Shown in pieces: positions 12,947 to 21,690 of a stretch of DNA of 23,562 nucleotides (positions are counted from its first letter, which is position 1; the number at the start of each line of letters is the position of its first letter). Source of the stretch: an uncultured Lysobacter sp. (GTDB lineage Bacteria > Pseudomonadota > Gammaproteobacteria > Xanthomonadales > Xanthomonadaceae); the NCBI GenBank assembly GCA_946480055.1, contig CAMLID010000049.1, positions 1 to 23,562 of the forward strand, written 5' to 3'. The translations under genes and the position numbers were made by a program. The notes under the pieces are model-generated. The model worked only from the letters and a program-made list of their open reading frames with translations. It did not search any database and had not been told where the DNA came from.

Positions 12947-14128
12947 TCAGCCCCGCTTTCGCGCAGCCCACGCCGCCAGGAACACCGCCGTAGCCGAAGC
13001 GACGTTGAGGCTTTCGACCGCGCCGCTGCCGGGAATCGACAGGCGCAGGTCGCAGGCCGCGGCCAGTTCGCGATCCATGCCCTCGCCTTCGGCGCCTATC
13101 ACATAGACCAGGCGCTCCGGCAGCGCCATCGCGAACAGGTCGCCGCCACCGTGGACCACGGTCGCGGCCAGCGCGAAGCCGGCGCCGTGCAATTGCGCGA
13201 TCGCGTTGTCCTCGCGCCCCAGACGCACCATCGGCACCGCTTCCGCGCCGCCCTCGGCGACGCGCGCGGCGGCGCCGGACAGGGCCAGGGGCGAATGTTT
13301 GGGCAGCAGCACCGCCGACACACCGAAATGCGCGGCGGCGCGCAGGATCGCGCCCAGGTTGTGCGGGTTGCCGACGCCGTCCAGCCACAGCGCCGCCTGC
13401 GGACCGGCCGGCAGATCGCGCAGCCAGGTCGACAGCGAGCCGACCTCCTCGCGCAGCACGTCGGCGACCACGCCTTCGTGATGGCTGCTGGCGGCGAGCT
13501 TGTCGAGATCGCCTTCCTCGACCACGCGATATCCGACGCGATGGGCGACGCACCAGGCCAGCAAGGGCTGCAGGGCAGGAATGCGCGCTTCGGTCAGATA
13601 CAGCTTGCGGATCGCCTGCGGCCGGCGCGCGAACGCCGCGCGCACCGCGTTGAGTCCGTACAGGCGCAGCTCCAGATCGCGCGCGCGCCGCGGCGCGGCC
13701 TCGGCCTGCAGCTGCGCTTCGTCCAGACGCTCGCCGACCTGATAGCCCTGAGCGTCGTCGCGCGGCGGACGCGAGGGTCGCGCATGCTCGCTGCGCGGGT
13801 GTTCGCTGCGCGGATGCGCGGGACCGCCGCGCTCGGTGCCGCGCGGCGCCTGCGGTGCGCGCTCGCGCCAGGGCGTGTCGCGGCCGCGCGCGGGCTCGCC
13901 GCCGCGATTGCGATCGTCGTTACGCGGGTTGCGGTCGTCGCTGCGGCTGCGTTCGCCGCCGCGACCGGCCCAGGGACCGGCGTTGCCCGGTTCGCGCGGC
14001 GCGCTCTCGGGTGTCGCGCGCTCGCCAGAACGTTCGCCGCCGGGCCTGCGTTCGTCGCCTGCGCCTTCGCGCCGCCAGGGATCGCCGCTGCCGGGCGGGC
14101 GCGGACCACGGGGAGGATCACGGCGCAT
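12947..14128 (-). CDS. SpoU/TrmH-family RNA 2'-O-methyltransferase with long disordered N-terminus
   Basis: This protein has 393 residues. The C-terminal SPOUT domain has all three SpoU motifs: DGVGNPHNLGAILRAAAHFG (near 245-264), VIGAEGEGMDRELA (near 338-351) and LSIPGSGAVESLNVASATAV (near 358-377). A substrate-binding domain (about 155-230; YGLNAVRAAFARRPQAIRKLYL) precedes it, as in RlmB/TrmH relatives. Residues 1-145 are Arg/Pro/Gly/Glu/Asp-rich with short repeats such as HPRSEHPRSEH and DDRNPRNDDRN, and look disordered and RNA-binding. E. coli YfiF and RlmB are relatives; the RNA target cannot be set from sequence. AAGGAG precedes the ATG, and the start overlaps the end of the acetyltransferase gene by 11 bases, so the two are coupled. 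Confidence 0.88.
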   Translation of the reverse strand: MRRDPPRGPRPPGSGDPWRREGAGDERRPGGERSGERATPESAPREPGNAGPWAGRGGERSRSDDRNPRNDDRNRGGEPARGRDTPWRERAPQAPRGTERGGPAHPRSEHPRSEHARPSRPPRDDAQGYQVGERLDEAQLQAEAAPRRARDLELRLYGLNAVRAAFARRPQAIRKLYLTEARIPALQPLLAWCVAHRVGYRVVEEGDLDKLAASSHHEGVVADVLREEVGSLSTWLRDLPAGPQAALWLDGVGNPHNLGAILRAAAHFGVSAVLLPKHSPLALSGAAARVAEGGAEAVPMVRLGREDNAIAQLHGAGFALAATVVHGGGDLFAMALPERLVYVIGAEGEGMDRELAAACDLRLSIPGSGAVESLNVASATAVFLAAWAARKRG

Positions 14129-14678
14129 CTTGCAGACTCCTTCTCACCTTGGCGAACACACGCAGATCGTGCAGTTCGCCGTACTTGACCACGGCGCAGC
14201 GTTGCGCGCCCTCTTCGATAAAACCGTTCTTCAGCAACACCCGCGCCGAGGCCGGATTGCTGTCCAACACCGTCGCGAACAGGCGGTGCAAGCCCAGTTC
14301 GCCCATCACCCAGGGCGCGAACGCGCCGACCACGCGCGTCATCAACCCGCCGTTCCAATGCGCGCGGCCCAGCCAGTAGCCCAGCTCGGCGCCGTAGCCG
14401 CGTTCGCCCTGGCCCGGCCGCACGCCGATGCCGCCGCAGGCACGGCCGCCGACTTCGATGGCGTAGACCGGATCGTCGAAGCTCACCACGTCGCCGGCCA
14501 GGAAACGTTCGCCGTCGCCGCGCGTGTACGGGTGCGGGAAGCGGTCGCTGACGCCGCGCGCGACCTGGGCGTCGTCGGCGTGCGCGAGCAGGCTGTCGAG
14601 GTCGTCGCTGCGCCACGGGCGCAGGAGGTAGCCCGCGCCCGTCGGAGGCGGGCCATGGCGGCTGGAAGCGCGGTTCAT
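14118..14678 (-). CDS. GNAT N-acetyltransferase, RimJ/RimL type
   Basis: This protein has 186 residues of the Acetyltransf_3 type. LLRPWRSDDLDSLLAHADD opens the fold and ELGYWLGRAHWNGGLMTRVVGAF is the conserved strand-loop-helix. LHRLFATVLDSNPASARVLLKNGF is the acetyl-CoA-binding segment seen in RimJ/RimL relatives. The family moves an acetyl group from acetyl-CoA to protein N-termini or small amines; the substrate is unknown. Its 3' end overlaps the methyltransferase start by 11 bases, so it is the first gene of a two-gene operon. Confidence 0.9.
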   Translation of the reverse strand: MNRASSRHGPPPTGAGYLLRPWRSDDLDSLLAHADDAQVARGVSDRFPHPYTRGDGERFLAGDVVSFDDPVYAIEVGGRACGGIGVRPGQGERGYGAELGYWLGRAHWNGGLMTRVVGAFAPWVMGELGLHRLFATVLDSNPASARVLLKNGFIEEGAQRCAVVKYGELHDLRVFAKVRRSLQDAP

Positions 14679-14739
14679 GCCGCTAGCCTAATACGCTCGC
14701 GCTCCGGCGCAAATCGAAATCGAATACGCGGCCGGAGCG

Positions 14740-14765
14740 GCGGGAGCGGCGCAAACCGCTCCCGC
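14740..14765 (-). terminator. Hairpin after the RND permease gene
   Basis: GCGGGAGCGG (14740-14749) pairs perfectly with CCGCTCCCGC (14756-14765) around a CGCAAA loop, 8 bases past the permease stop. No T-run follows on the minus strand, so it may stabilise the 3' end rather than terminate alone. Confidence 0.5.
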
Positions 14766-14773
14766 GCACTGGA

Positions 14774-17700
14774 TCAGGCGTGACCGCCGGCCTGCGGGGT
14801 CTCGCGCTCCAGCTTCTCCAACTCGTGCGCGACCGCTTCCGGCGACTTGGTGTACTTAGCCAGCAGCACGTAGAACGCGGGCACGATGAACAGCGACAGC
14901 AGGGTCGAGAACGACACACCGAAGATCACCACCACACCGATGGTCGCGCGGCTGGCCGAGCCAGGACCGCCGGCCAGCACCAGCGGCAGCGCACCGACCA
15001 CGGTCGCGATCGAGGTCATCAGGATCGGACGCAGGCGCACCGCCGCGGACTCGACGATCGCCGCGTGGATGCTGCGGCCCTCGTCGCGCAACTGGTTGGC
15101 GAACTCGACGATCAGAATGCCGTTCTTCGCCGCCAGGCCGACCAGCATGACGATGCCGATCTGGCTGAACAGGTTGAGCGTGCCGCCGGTGACGGCCAGG
15201 CCTATCAATGCGCCGAGCACGCCCAAGGGCACGGTCAGCATGATCACGAACGGGTGGATGAAGCTCTCGAACTGCGCGGCCAGCACCAGGTACACCACCA
15301 GCAGGGCCAGGGCGAAGGTCAGCAGCACCGCACCGCCGGCAGCCTGGTACTCGCGCGATTCGCCCTTCCAGTCGATCTGGGCCTGGTCCGGCAACTCTTC
15401 CCGCACGGCCTGGTTGAGCCAGGTGATGGCTTCGCCCATGCGATAGCCCGGGGCCAGGCCGGCGCTGATCGTGATCGAGCGCAGGCGATTGAAGCGGTTG
15501 AGGCTGCCGGGTTCGGCCAGTTCCTGCAGCGTGACCAGGTTCGACAGCGGCACCAGCGCGCCGTCGCGCGCGCGCACCTGGATCGCGGCCAGATCGGCCG
15601 GCGAAGCGCGCAGGGCCTTGTCGGACTGCACGATCACGTCGTACTCCTCGCCGTTCTGGACGAAGGTGGTGACGCGGCGCGAACCCATCATGGTTTCCAG
15701 CGCGTGGCCGATATCGGTCACGCTGACGCCGAGGTCGGCGGCGCGCTGGCGGTCGATCTCGACCCGCATCTGCGGCCGGGTTTCCTTGTAGTCCGAATCG
15801 GCGGAGAAGAAACCGGGGTTCTTCTCGATGCGCGCGAGCAGCTTGTCGCGCCACTGCGCCAACTCGGCGTACTCGGGACCGCCGAGCACGATCTGGATCG
15901 GCTGGCCGCGCGTGCGCACCAGACCGCCGCTGACCTGCGGCAGCGCGCGCACGCCGGTGAGCTGGCCGAGCTCGGCGCGCAGGCTGTCGGCGACGTCGGC
16001 GGTGCTGACGTCGCGCTTGTCCCAGTCCTGCAGGAACACCGCGATGCGGCCGGTGTGCATTTCCTCGCTGGCGCCGAAGCCGCCGGGCACGCGCGGGTTG
16101 TAGCGCTGGATGGTCTTGTCCGGGCCGACGTGCGCGGCGACGATCTTCTCGACCTGCTGCACCTGCTTGACCGTGTAGTCGAAGCCGGCGCCCTCGGGGC
16201 CGAGGATCGAGATCTGGAACGAGCCGCGGTCTTCCGGCGGCGCCAGTTCCGAGGGCACGTAACGGAACAGGCCGTAGCTCAAGCCGATCGCGACCAGCAT
16301 CAGCGCGCCGAACAACCAGGGACGCTCGACGCTGCGGTCGAGCCAGCGCCGGTAACGGCCGCTGACGCCGTCCAGGCGCGCGTTGACCCAACGGTTGATC
16401 GGGTTGGACTTCTCGTCCTTGTGCGGGCGCACCAGCTTGGACGACATCATCGGCGTCAGGGTCAGCGCGACGAAGGCCGAGATCGCGACCGCGCCGGCCA
16501 GCGCCACCGACAACTCGCGGAACAGGCGCCCGGTATTGCCTTCCATGAAGCCCACCGGCAGGAACACCGCCACCAGCACCGCGGTCGTCGCGATCACCGC
16601 GAACGCGACCTGCTTGGTGCCGCGCGCGGCCGCGACCAGTTTGGGTTCGCCCAGGTCGGCGCGGCGCTGGATGTTCTCCAGCACCACGATCGCGTCGTCG
16701 ACCACCAGGCCGATACACAGCACCAGCGCGAGCAGGGTCAGCAGGTTGATCGAGAAGCCGAACAGGTACAGCGGAATGAACGCAGCGATCAGGCACACCG
16801 GCACCGTCACCGCCGGAATCAGCGCGGCGCGGAAACTGCCCAGGAACAGCCAGATCACGATCAGCACCAGCACGATCGCTTCGGCCAGGGTGTGATAGAC
16901 GCGCTCCACCGCCGATTCGATGAACACCGTGGTATCGAAGGCGACGAAGATGTCGGTGCCCTGCGGCAGCGACGGACGGATGGTGTCGGCGGCCTTGCGC
17001 ACCGCCAGCGCCACGTCGAGGCTGTTCGCGGTCGAGGTCTTGACGATGCCCAGGCCGATGTTGGGTTCGCCGTTGCTGCGGTAGTAGGCGCGGCGTTCGG
17101 CCGAGTCGAGCTGGATCTTGGCCACGTCGCCCAGGCGCACCACGTAGCCGTCGGCGCCCTTGCGCAGCGGAATCTGGGCGAAGTCCTCGGGCTTCTGGTA
17201 GCTGCGCGCCACGCGCAGGGTGAAGTCGCGCGATTCGGACTCGATCCGGCCGGCCGGCAGTTCGACGTTCTCGGCGCTCAGCGCGGCCTCGACCTCGTTG
17301 ACGGTGATGTCGCGCGCGGCCAGGGCGTCGCGGTCCAGCCAGATCCGCATCGCGTAGCGCTGCTGGCCGCCGATGCGGACCTGGGCCACGCCGTCCACCG
17401 ACGACAGGCGATCGACGACGTAGCGCTCCGCGTAGTCGGACAGCTGCAGCGTGTCCATCTGCTTGGAGCTCATGTTGAGCCAGAGGATCGGGTCGGCGTC
17501 GCTCTCGACCTTCTCGATCTGCGGCGGATCGGCTTCTTCGGGCAGGCGGTTGCTGACGCGGCTGACCGCGTCGCGCACGTCGTTGGCCGCGGCCTCGATC
17601 TCGCGCTGCAGGGTGAACTCGATACTGATCGAAGCGCGTCCATTGACGCTGCGCGATTCGATGGTCTCGATGCCCTCGATACCGGCGAGGGCGTCCTCCA

Positions 17701-17899
17701 GCACCTGGGTGATGCGGGTTTCGACCACCGCCGCAGAAGCGCCGGGATAGGTCACGTCGACCGAGACGATGGGCGGATCGATCGCCGGCAGTTCGCGCAG
17801 GGTCAGGCGCGAGAACGCCATCACGCCCAGGGTGATCAGCAGCAGGCTCATCACGGTGGCGAACACCGGACGGCGGATCGAGAGATCGGACAGATTCAT
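14774..17899 (-). CDS. RND multidrug efflux permease, HAE1 family
   Basis: This inner-membrane proton antiporter of 1041 residues has the usual RND length. It starts MNLSDLSIRRPVFATVM, the standard TM1 opening. Family motifs include TYPGASAAVVETRI (porter domain), GLVVDDAIVVLENIQRR with the proton-relay pair Asp401/Asp402 in TM4, and GFMEGNTGRLFRELS. The second half shows GLAAKNGILIVEFANQLR and the late VGALPLVLAGGPG segment. It works with the adaptor encoded 49 bases upstream and with an outer-membrane channel that is not encoded here. Substrates cannot be predicted. The C-terminal tail after the last helix is short and charged. Confidence 0.95.
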   Translation of the reverse strand: MNLSDLSIRRPVFATVMSLLLITLGVMAFSRLTLRELPAIDPPIVSVDVTYPGASAAVVETRITQVLEDALAGIEGIETIESRSVNGRASISIEFTLQREIEAAANDVRDAVSRVSNRLPEEADPPQIEKVESDADPILWLNMSSKQMDTLQLSDYAERYVVDRLSSVDGVAQVRIGGQQRYAMRIWLDRDALAARDITVNEVEAALSAENVELPAGRIESESRDFTLRVARSYQKPEDFAQIPLRKGADGYVVRLGDVAKIQLDSAERRAYYRSNGEPNIGLGIVKTSTANSLDVALAVRKAADTIRPSLPQGTDIFVAFDTTVFIESAVERVYHTLAEAIVLVLIVIWLFLGSFRAALIPAVTVPVCLIAAFIPLYLFGFSINLLTLLALVLCIGLVVDDAIVVLENIQRRADLGEPKLVAAARGTKQVAFAVIATTAVLVAVFLPVGFMEGNTGRLFRELSVALAGAVAISAFVALTLTPMMSSKLVRPHKDEKSNPINRWVNARLDGVSGRYRRWLDRSVERPWLFGALMLVAIGLSYGLFRYVPSELAPPEDRGSFQISILGPEGAGFDYTVKQVQQVEKIVAAHVGPDKTIQRYNPRVPGGFGASEEMHTGRIAVFLQDWDKRDVSTADVADSLRAELGQLTGVRALPQVSGGLVRTRGQPIQIVLGGPEYAELAQWRDKLLARIEKNPGFFSADSDYKETRPQMRVEIDRQRAADLGVSVTDIGHALETMMGSRRVTTFVQNGEEYDVIVQSDKALRASPADLAAIQVRARDGALVPLSNLVTLQELAEPGSLNRFNRLRSITISAGLAPGYRMGEAITWLNQAVREELPDQAQIDWKGESREYQAAGGAVLLTFALALLVVYLVLAAQFESFIHPFVIMLTVPLGVLGALIGLAVTGGTLNLFSQIGIVMLVGLAAKNGILIVEFANQLRDEGRSIHAAIVESAAVRLRPILMTSIATVVGALPLVLAGGPGSASRATIGVVVIFGVSFSTLLSLFIVPAFYVLLAKYTKSPEAVAHELEKLERETPQAGGHA

Positions 17900-17948
17900 C
17901 GTCGCTCAGTCCTGCACTGCGGCGTTGGCGGACAGCCGATGCGCGCGC

Positions 17949-19043
17949 TCAACCATTGGCGCCACCCTTCGCGGCCGCGGCCGGCTTGGCGCCGCCCTCG
18001 ACCACCTTGCTGCCGGCGCGCAGCTTGCCGGTGCCGTCGATCACGACACGGTCGCCGGCCTTCAGGCCTTCGACGATCTCGGCCAGGCCTTCGCGGCGGG
18101 TGCCGATCTTGACGTCGGCGCGCTCGACCGTGCTGTCGGGCTTGACCCGATACACGAACGAGTCGTTGCCGACCTGGACCACCGCGATCTCCGGGATCAG
18201 CAAGGCCTGACGCTGCGGACGTTCCAACGTGATCTGCACCAGCATGCCCGGCCGCAGTACGCGGTCGTCGTTGGCGAAGTCGCCGCGCACGGTGATCGCG
18301 CGCGTGGCCGGATCGACGCGCGCGTCGACGGTGCTGACCTGGCCTTCGAAGGCGCGGCCCGGATACGCGGCGCTGGTGCCGCTCAGGTGCTGGCCGGCGG
18401 CGATGTTGGCCAGCAGGGTTTCCGGCACCGGGAAATCGACGTAGACGCGCGCGGTGTCGTCCAGGGTCGCGATCGGCGTGCCCGGCGTCACCAGCGAACC
18501 CGGGCTGACCTGGCGGATGCCGAGCACGCCGCTGAACGGTGCGCGGATCACCCGGTTGTCGAGATCGGCGGCCATCTGCGCCACGCGCGCGCGCGCCGCG
18601 TCGCGGGTGGCGCGCTGCGTGTCCAGCGCCGAGCGCGCGATCAACTGCTGCGCGGCCAGTTCGGTCTGGCGCTGGTACAGGCTCTCGGCTTCCTTGGCGG
18701 TGGCCTGCGCCTGTTCCAGCGAAGCCTGCTGCACCTGTCCGGTCAGGGTGATCAGCGGCGCGCCCGCGACGACCACATCGCCGCTGTCGAAATGCACGCG
18801 CTGCACGGTCTCGCTGACCTTGGCGGTGACGGTCACCGATTCGCGCGCCTTGACGTTGCCCAGCGCCTGCACGGTGTCGTTCCACGGCCGCAGCGCGGCC
18901 GCCTGAATCGTGACCGACACCGGCCGCTCGCCGCCGCTCTGTTGGCGTTCCTCGCCCTTGCTGCAGGCCGCGACGGCCAGAACGACGACGAGCGCGCAGC
19001 TGGCGCGGGAGCAAGCTGCACGGAATCCGGGGGCAAGGCGCAT
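17949..19043 (-). CDS. RND efflux periplasmic adaptor lipoprotein
   Basis: This membrane-fusion protein of 364 residues bridges the RND permease and an outer-membrane channel. The N-terminus has a lipoprotein signal with VAAC lipobox (Cys27). The lipoyl halves (VTAKVSETVQRVHFDSGDVVVAG and APFSGVLGIRQVSPGSLVTPG) flank a coiled-coil hairpin of about 70 residues rich in Gln/Ala/Glu. The beta-barrel and membrane-proximal domains follow (DPATRAITVRGDF; LLIPEIAVVQVGNDSFVY). The Ala/Lys/Gly-rich C-terminus is short. The ATG at 19043 is chosen because it gives the lipobox leader; the frame is open upstream. A TAGAAT hexamer on the minus strand (19126-19121) is a possible -10 box without a good -35. 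Confidence 0.93.
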   Translation of the reverse strand: MRLAPGFRAACSRASCALVVVLAVAACSKGEERQQSGGERPVSVTIQAAALRPWNDTVQALGNVKARESVTVTAKVSETVQRVHFDSGDVVVAGAPLITLTGQVQQASLEQAQATAKEAESLYQRQTELAAQQLIARSALDTQRATRDAARARVAQMAADLDNRVIRAPFSGVLGIRQVSPGSLVTPGTPIATLDDTARVYVDFPVPETLLANIAAGQHLSGTSAAYPGRAFEGQVSTVDARVDPATRAITVRGDFANDDRVLRPGMLVQITLERPQRQALLIPEIAVVQVGNDSFVYRVKPDSTVERADVKIGTRREGLAEIVEGLKAGDRVVIDGTGKLRAGSKVVEGGAKPAAAAKGGANG

Positions 19044-19224
19044 GCGGTTCTCTGAACGGGGAACACGGAAGGGAGACTGGACGCGCGGCCGCGACAGGCG
19101 CGCAAAGGCCCAGCCGGGCGATTCTAGCGGCCCTGCGTTAACGTTCGCGTGGGCCATTGGTTGACGCCGAGGGCCTGCGTGGCCGGCCAGCGCCGCCCAG
19201 CGCGTGTAAGGTTTGCCGAATGTG

Positions 19225-19246
19225 GCGGGTCGCAAGCCAGACCCGC
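19225..19246. repeat. Hairpin in the leader region of the cysteine synthase gene
   Basis: GCGGGTC-N8-GACCCGC is a perfect 7-bp stem, 86 bases before the cysK-like ATG. It lies in the 289-base gap shared with the divergent efflux adaptor gene. It could be a leader hairpin or a regulator site. No strong promoter pair was found in the gap. Confidence 0.35.
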
Positions 19247-19332
19247 ATCGGGTCGGTGATCGTCCGCGGCGGTCGCTCGCCCCGTTCGCGTCCCCCATCC
19301 TCCTCCCGTCCCCCACTCAGGAGCCGCCGAAC

Positions 19333-20289
19333 ATGATTTACGACAGCATTCTCGACACGATAGGCCGCACGCCGATCGTGCGACTGCATCGCATCGCCCC
19401 CGCTCACGTCACCCTGTATGCCAAGGTCGAATCCTTCAATCCCGGCGGCTCGGTCAAGGACCGCCTCGCCATCGCGATCATCCTCGACGCCGAGGCGCGC
19501 GGTCTGCTCAAGCCCGGCGACACCGTGATCGAAGCGACCTCCGGCAACACCGGCGTGGCCCTGGCGATGGTCTGCGCCGCGCGCGGTTACAACTTCGTGG
19601 CGACGATGTCGGAAACCTTCTCGGTCGAGCGCCGCAAACTGATGCGCGCCTACGGCGCCAAGGTGATCCTGACGCCGGCCGCCGAGCGCGGCAGCGGCAT
19701 GGTCCGGCGTGCCGAGGAACTGGCCAAGCAGCACGGCTGGTTCCTGGCCCGCCAGTTCCAGAATCCCGCCAACCCGGCCTACCACCGCCAGACCACCGCC
19801 GCGGAAATCCTGCAGGACTTCGCCGGCCGCAGGCTCGACCATTTCGTCACCGGCTGGGGCACGGGCGGCACCCTGACCGGAGTCGGCGAGATGCTCAAGC
19901 TGGCGCGGCCGGAGGTGCGCGTGACCGTGTCCGAACCGGCCGGCGCGGCCCTGCTCAGCGGCAAGGAATGGCAGCCGCACAAGATCCAGGGCTGGACCCC
20001 TGACTTCGTGCCCGAAGTGCTCAACCCTCAGGCCGCCGACGCGATCCTGCCGGTCGAGGACATGCTCGCGCGCGACACCGCACGCCGGCTCGCTGCCGAG
20101 GAAGGCGTGTTCGTCGGCATTTCCGCGGGTGCGACCGCGGCCGCAGCGCTGGAAGTCGCCAAGACCGCGGCCCCGGGGGCGGTGATCCTGGCGATGCTGC
20201 CCGACACCGGCGAGCGCTACCTCAGCACGCTGCTGTTCGAAGGCGTCAACGAAGGCTCCGACGACGAGTGGCTGACCGGCCTGTCCTGA
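19333..20289 (+). CDS. cysK: Cysteine synthase (O-acetylserine sulfhydrylase), PLP-dependent
   Basis: This protein has 318 residues, close to CysK (323). The enzyme makes L-cysteine from O-acetylserine and sulfide. PLP-binding Lys42 sits in NPGGSVKDR, the substrate loop is EATSGNTGVALA, and the phosphate-binding loop is GWGTGGTLTGVGEML. The C-terminal half has VGISAGA and LPDTGERYLST as in CysK. AGGAG 9 bases upstream of the ATG supports the start. The next gene begins 11 bases downstream and is likely cotranscribed. CysM, or another beta-substituting enzyme of fold type II, is the main alternative. Confidence 0.92.
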   Translation: MIYDSILDTIGRTPIVRLHRIAPAHVTLYAKVESFNPGGSVKDRLAIAIILDAEARGLLKPGDTVIEATSGNTGVALAMVCAARGYNFVATMSETFSVERRKLMRAYGAKVILTPAAERGSGMVRRAEELAKQHGWFLARQFQNPANPAYHRQTTAAEILQDFAGRRLDHFVTGWGTGGTLTGVGEMLKLARPEVRVTVSEPAGAALLSGKEWQPHKIQGWTPDFVPEVLNPQAADAILPVEDMLARDTARRLAAEEGVFVGISAGATAAAALEVAKTAAPGAVILAMLPDTGERYLSTLLFEGVNEGSDDEWLTGLS

Positions 20290-20300
20290 CGCCTGCATGC

Positions 20301-20936
20301 ATGAGCCCTTCGGCCCGCAACCTGCTGCTGTCCAACGCCGCGACCCTGGTCGCAGCGTTGGCGCTGCACTGGAGCGTGGGCTGGCTGCTGTGGACGTACT
20401 GGATCCAGAGCGTGATCGTCGGCTACTACGCGCGGCGACGCATGCTGTCGCTGCGCGAGTTCAGCACCGAGGGTTTCACTTCCGGCGGCCAGCGGGTGCC
20501 GGAGACCGAGGACGGCAAGCGTTCGACCACGCGCTTCTTCGTCTTCCACTACGGCTTCTTCCACCTCGCCTACCTGGTGTTCCTGTTCGCCCAGCACCGT
20601 GTGGCCGGCGCCTTCGACTGGCTGGTGCTGATCGCCTGCGGCGTATCGTTCGGGTTGTCGCAACGCAGGACCTTCGAAGCCCAGCACGCGGCCGACCTGC
20701 GCGGCCGGCCGAATCTGGGCGCGCTGATGTTCACGCCCTACCTGCGCGTGTTGCCGATGCATCTGACCATCGTGTTCGGCGCCTCCGGCGAGGGCAGCCT
20801 GGCGCTGATCGTGTTCTGCGCGCTCAAGACCGCCTCGGACCTGGGCCTGGATGCGATCGACCGGCGCATGGCCGAGCGCGGCGCGCTCAAGCGGCCGGCG
20901 AGCGTGGTACGCGGCGACGCGGCGAACGGCGAATAG
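20301..20936 (+). CDS. DUF6498-like polytopic membrane protein
   Basis: This 211-residue protein has four or more hydrophobic segments: roughly 8-45 as a pair, 80-100, 105-125 and 165-185. The motif WTYWIQSVIVGYYARRRM and a following RFFVFHYGFFHLAYLVF pattern resemble proteins annotated DUF6498, whose function is unknown. The ATG is 11 bases after the cysteine synthase stop, while a GTG at 20268 would overlap that gene. The close spacing suggests one transcript, but no functional link to cysteine synthesis is evident. The C-terminal ~40 residues are charged and probably cytosolic. Confidence 0.75.
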   Translation: MSPSARNLLLSNAATLVAALALHWSVGWLLWTYWIQSVIVGYYARRRMLSLREFSTEGFTSGGQRVPETEDGKRSTTRFFVFHYGFFHLAYLVFLFAQHRVAGAFDWLVLIACGVSFGLSQRRTFEAQHAADLRGRPNLGALMFTPYLRVLPMHLTIVFGASGEGSLALIVFCALKTASDLGLDAIDRRMAERGALKRPASVVRGDAANGE

Positions 20937-20961
20937 CGCGCCCTCGGTTTCGCGTCGAGTT

Positions 20962-20990
20962 CGCATTCGTAGGATGCGGTTTTGGTTTTG
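20962..20990 (+). terminator. Possible terminator between convergent genes
   Basis: CGCAT-N7-ATGCG is followed by GGTTTTGGTTTTGG. The stem is short (5 bp), so confidence is limited. It lies 25 bases after the DUF6498-like gene. Confidence 0.4.
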
Positions 20991-21057
20991 GTTGTGGAGG
21001 TAGCTGTCGCGATCGTGGAGCAGCCGTCGTTACGACGCGCCCGCCCCGGTGCACGGC

Positions 21058-21588
21058 TCAGAACCAGCCCGCATCCCAAACGTAGACGATCAGGGCGAGG
21101 GCCACCGCCAGCAGCGCGATCACCACCACTCGGCGGTCGCTGTCGTCGTACTGAACGGTCGGCGGGCGCGTGGCCGCGGCGACGGATGGGCGTGTGGTGG
21201 CGGCATTGTTCGGACGCTGCGTCGCCACGGTCGCCGGCCGCGCGTGCAGATGCGCTTCGACCCGCTCCTTGGCGGTGCGCAGGTCCATGCCGGACTGGTG
21301 CAGGACTTTGATCGCCTCGATGGTCTTGCCCTGCGACAACGCCAGCAGCGCGGCCGCGGGCAGGCCGCCGTGCGCCGATGGCGCCGACGCTGGGCTCGAC
21401 GCGGGCGTGATCACGCTCTCGCTGGGCAGCGGCCGGCTGTCGCGCCAGGCCTCCACCGCTTCCTTGGCCAGACGCAGCTCGATCTTGCCGTTGCTGTCGC
21501 GCACCAGTTTGATCGCCGCGATCAGATCGCCGCGCGCGACCGCCGCAGCGGCCTCGGGGGAAATCGCGACCTTCTTCGACTCGGCCAT
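21058..21588 (-). CDS. Tail-anchored protein with two L7/L12 C-terminal-like motifs
   Basis: This protein has 176 residues. Two related helical segments, about 13-48 (IAAIKLVRDSNGKIELRLAKEAVEAW) and 76-114 (IEAIKVLHQSGMDLRTAKERVEAHL), resemble the AIK..(7-10)..LKEAK..VE pattern of the ribosomal L7/L12 C-terminal domain. A Ser/Ala/Pro linker separates them, an Ala/Thr/Pro/Arg-rich linker follows, and residues 152-172 form one hydrophobic helix near the C-terminus. This gives a cytosolic protein anchored by its tail. Function is not known; the L7/L12 fold normally recruits translation GTPases. The ATG at 21588 has GAGG upstream; an ATG at 21606 is an alternative. It is a single-gene unit. Confidence 0.75.
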   Translation of the reverse strand: MAESKKVAISPEAAAAVARGDLIAAIKLVRDSNGKIELRLAKEAVEAWRDSRPLPSESVITPASSPASAPSAHGGLPAAALLALSQGKTIEAIKVLHQSGMDLRTAKERVEAHLHARPATVATQRPNNAATTRPSVAAATRPPTVQYDDSDRRVVVIALLAVALALIVYVWDAGWF

Positions 21589-21690
21589 GCGCGCTGCCTC
21601 CTGCATCGACTGCAGTCAGTCTACCCGGCTTTGACGCGCAGCCGATGTAGCTAAATGGCGCTACCCGGGGGCCGAAACGCTGTGCTTTGG

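Noticed and set aside
12119..14678. A toxin or defence island built around the RebB-like gene
   Set aside because: Neighbours are an M28 peptidase, an RNA methyltransferase and an acetyltransferase in separate units with ordinary composition; no integrase, nuclease or antitoxin-like gene is present.
14780..18112. A 1110-codon open frame on the plus strand opposite the RND permease
   Set aside because: Its product is Arg/Gln/His/Gly-rich low-complexity sequence with no family match, while the minus strand encodes a complete RND permease. High GC opens the antisense frame.
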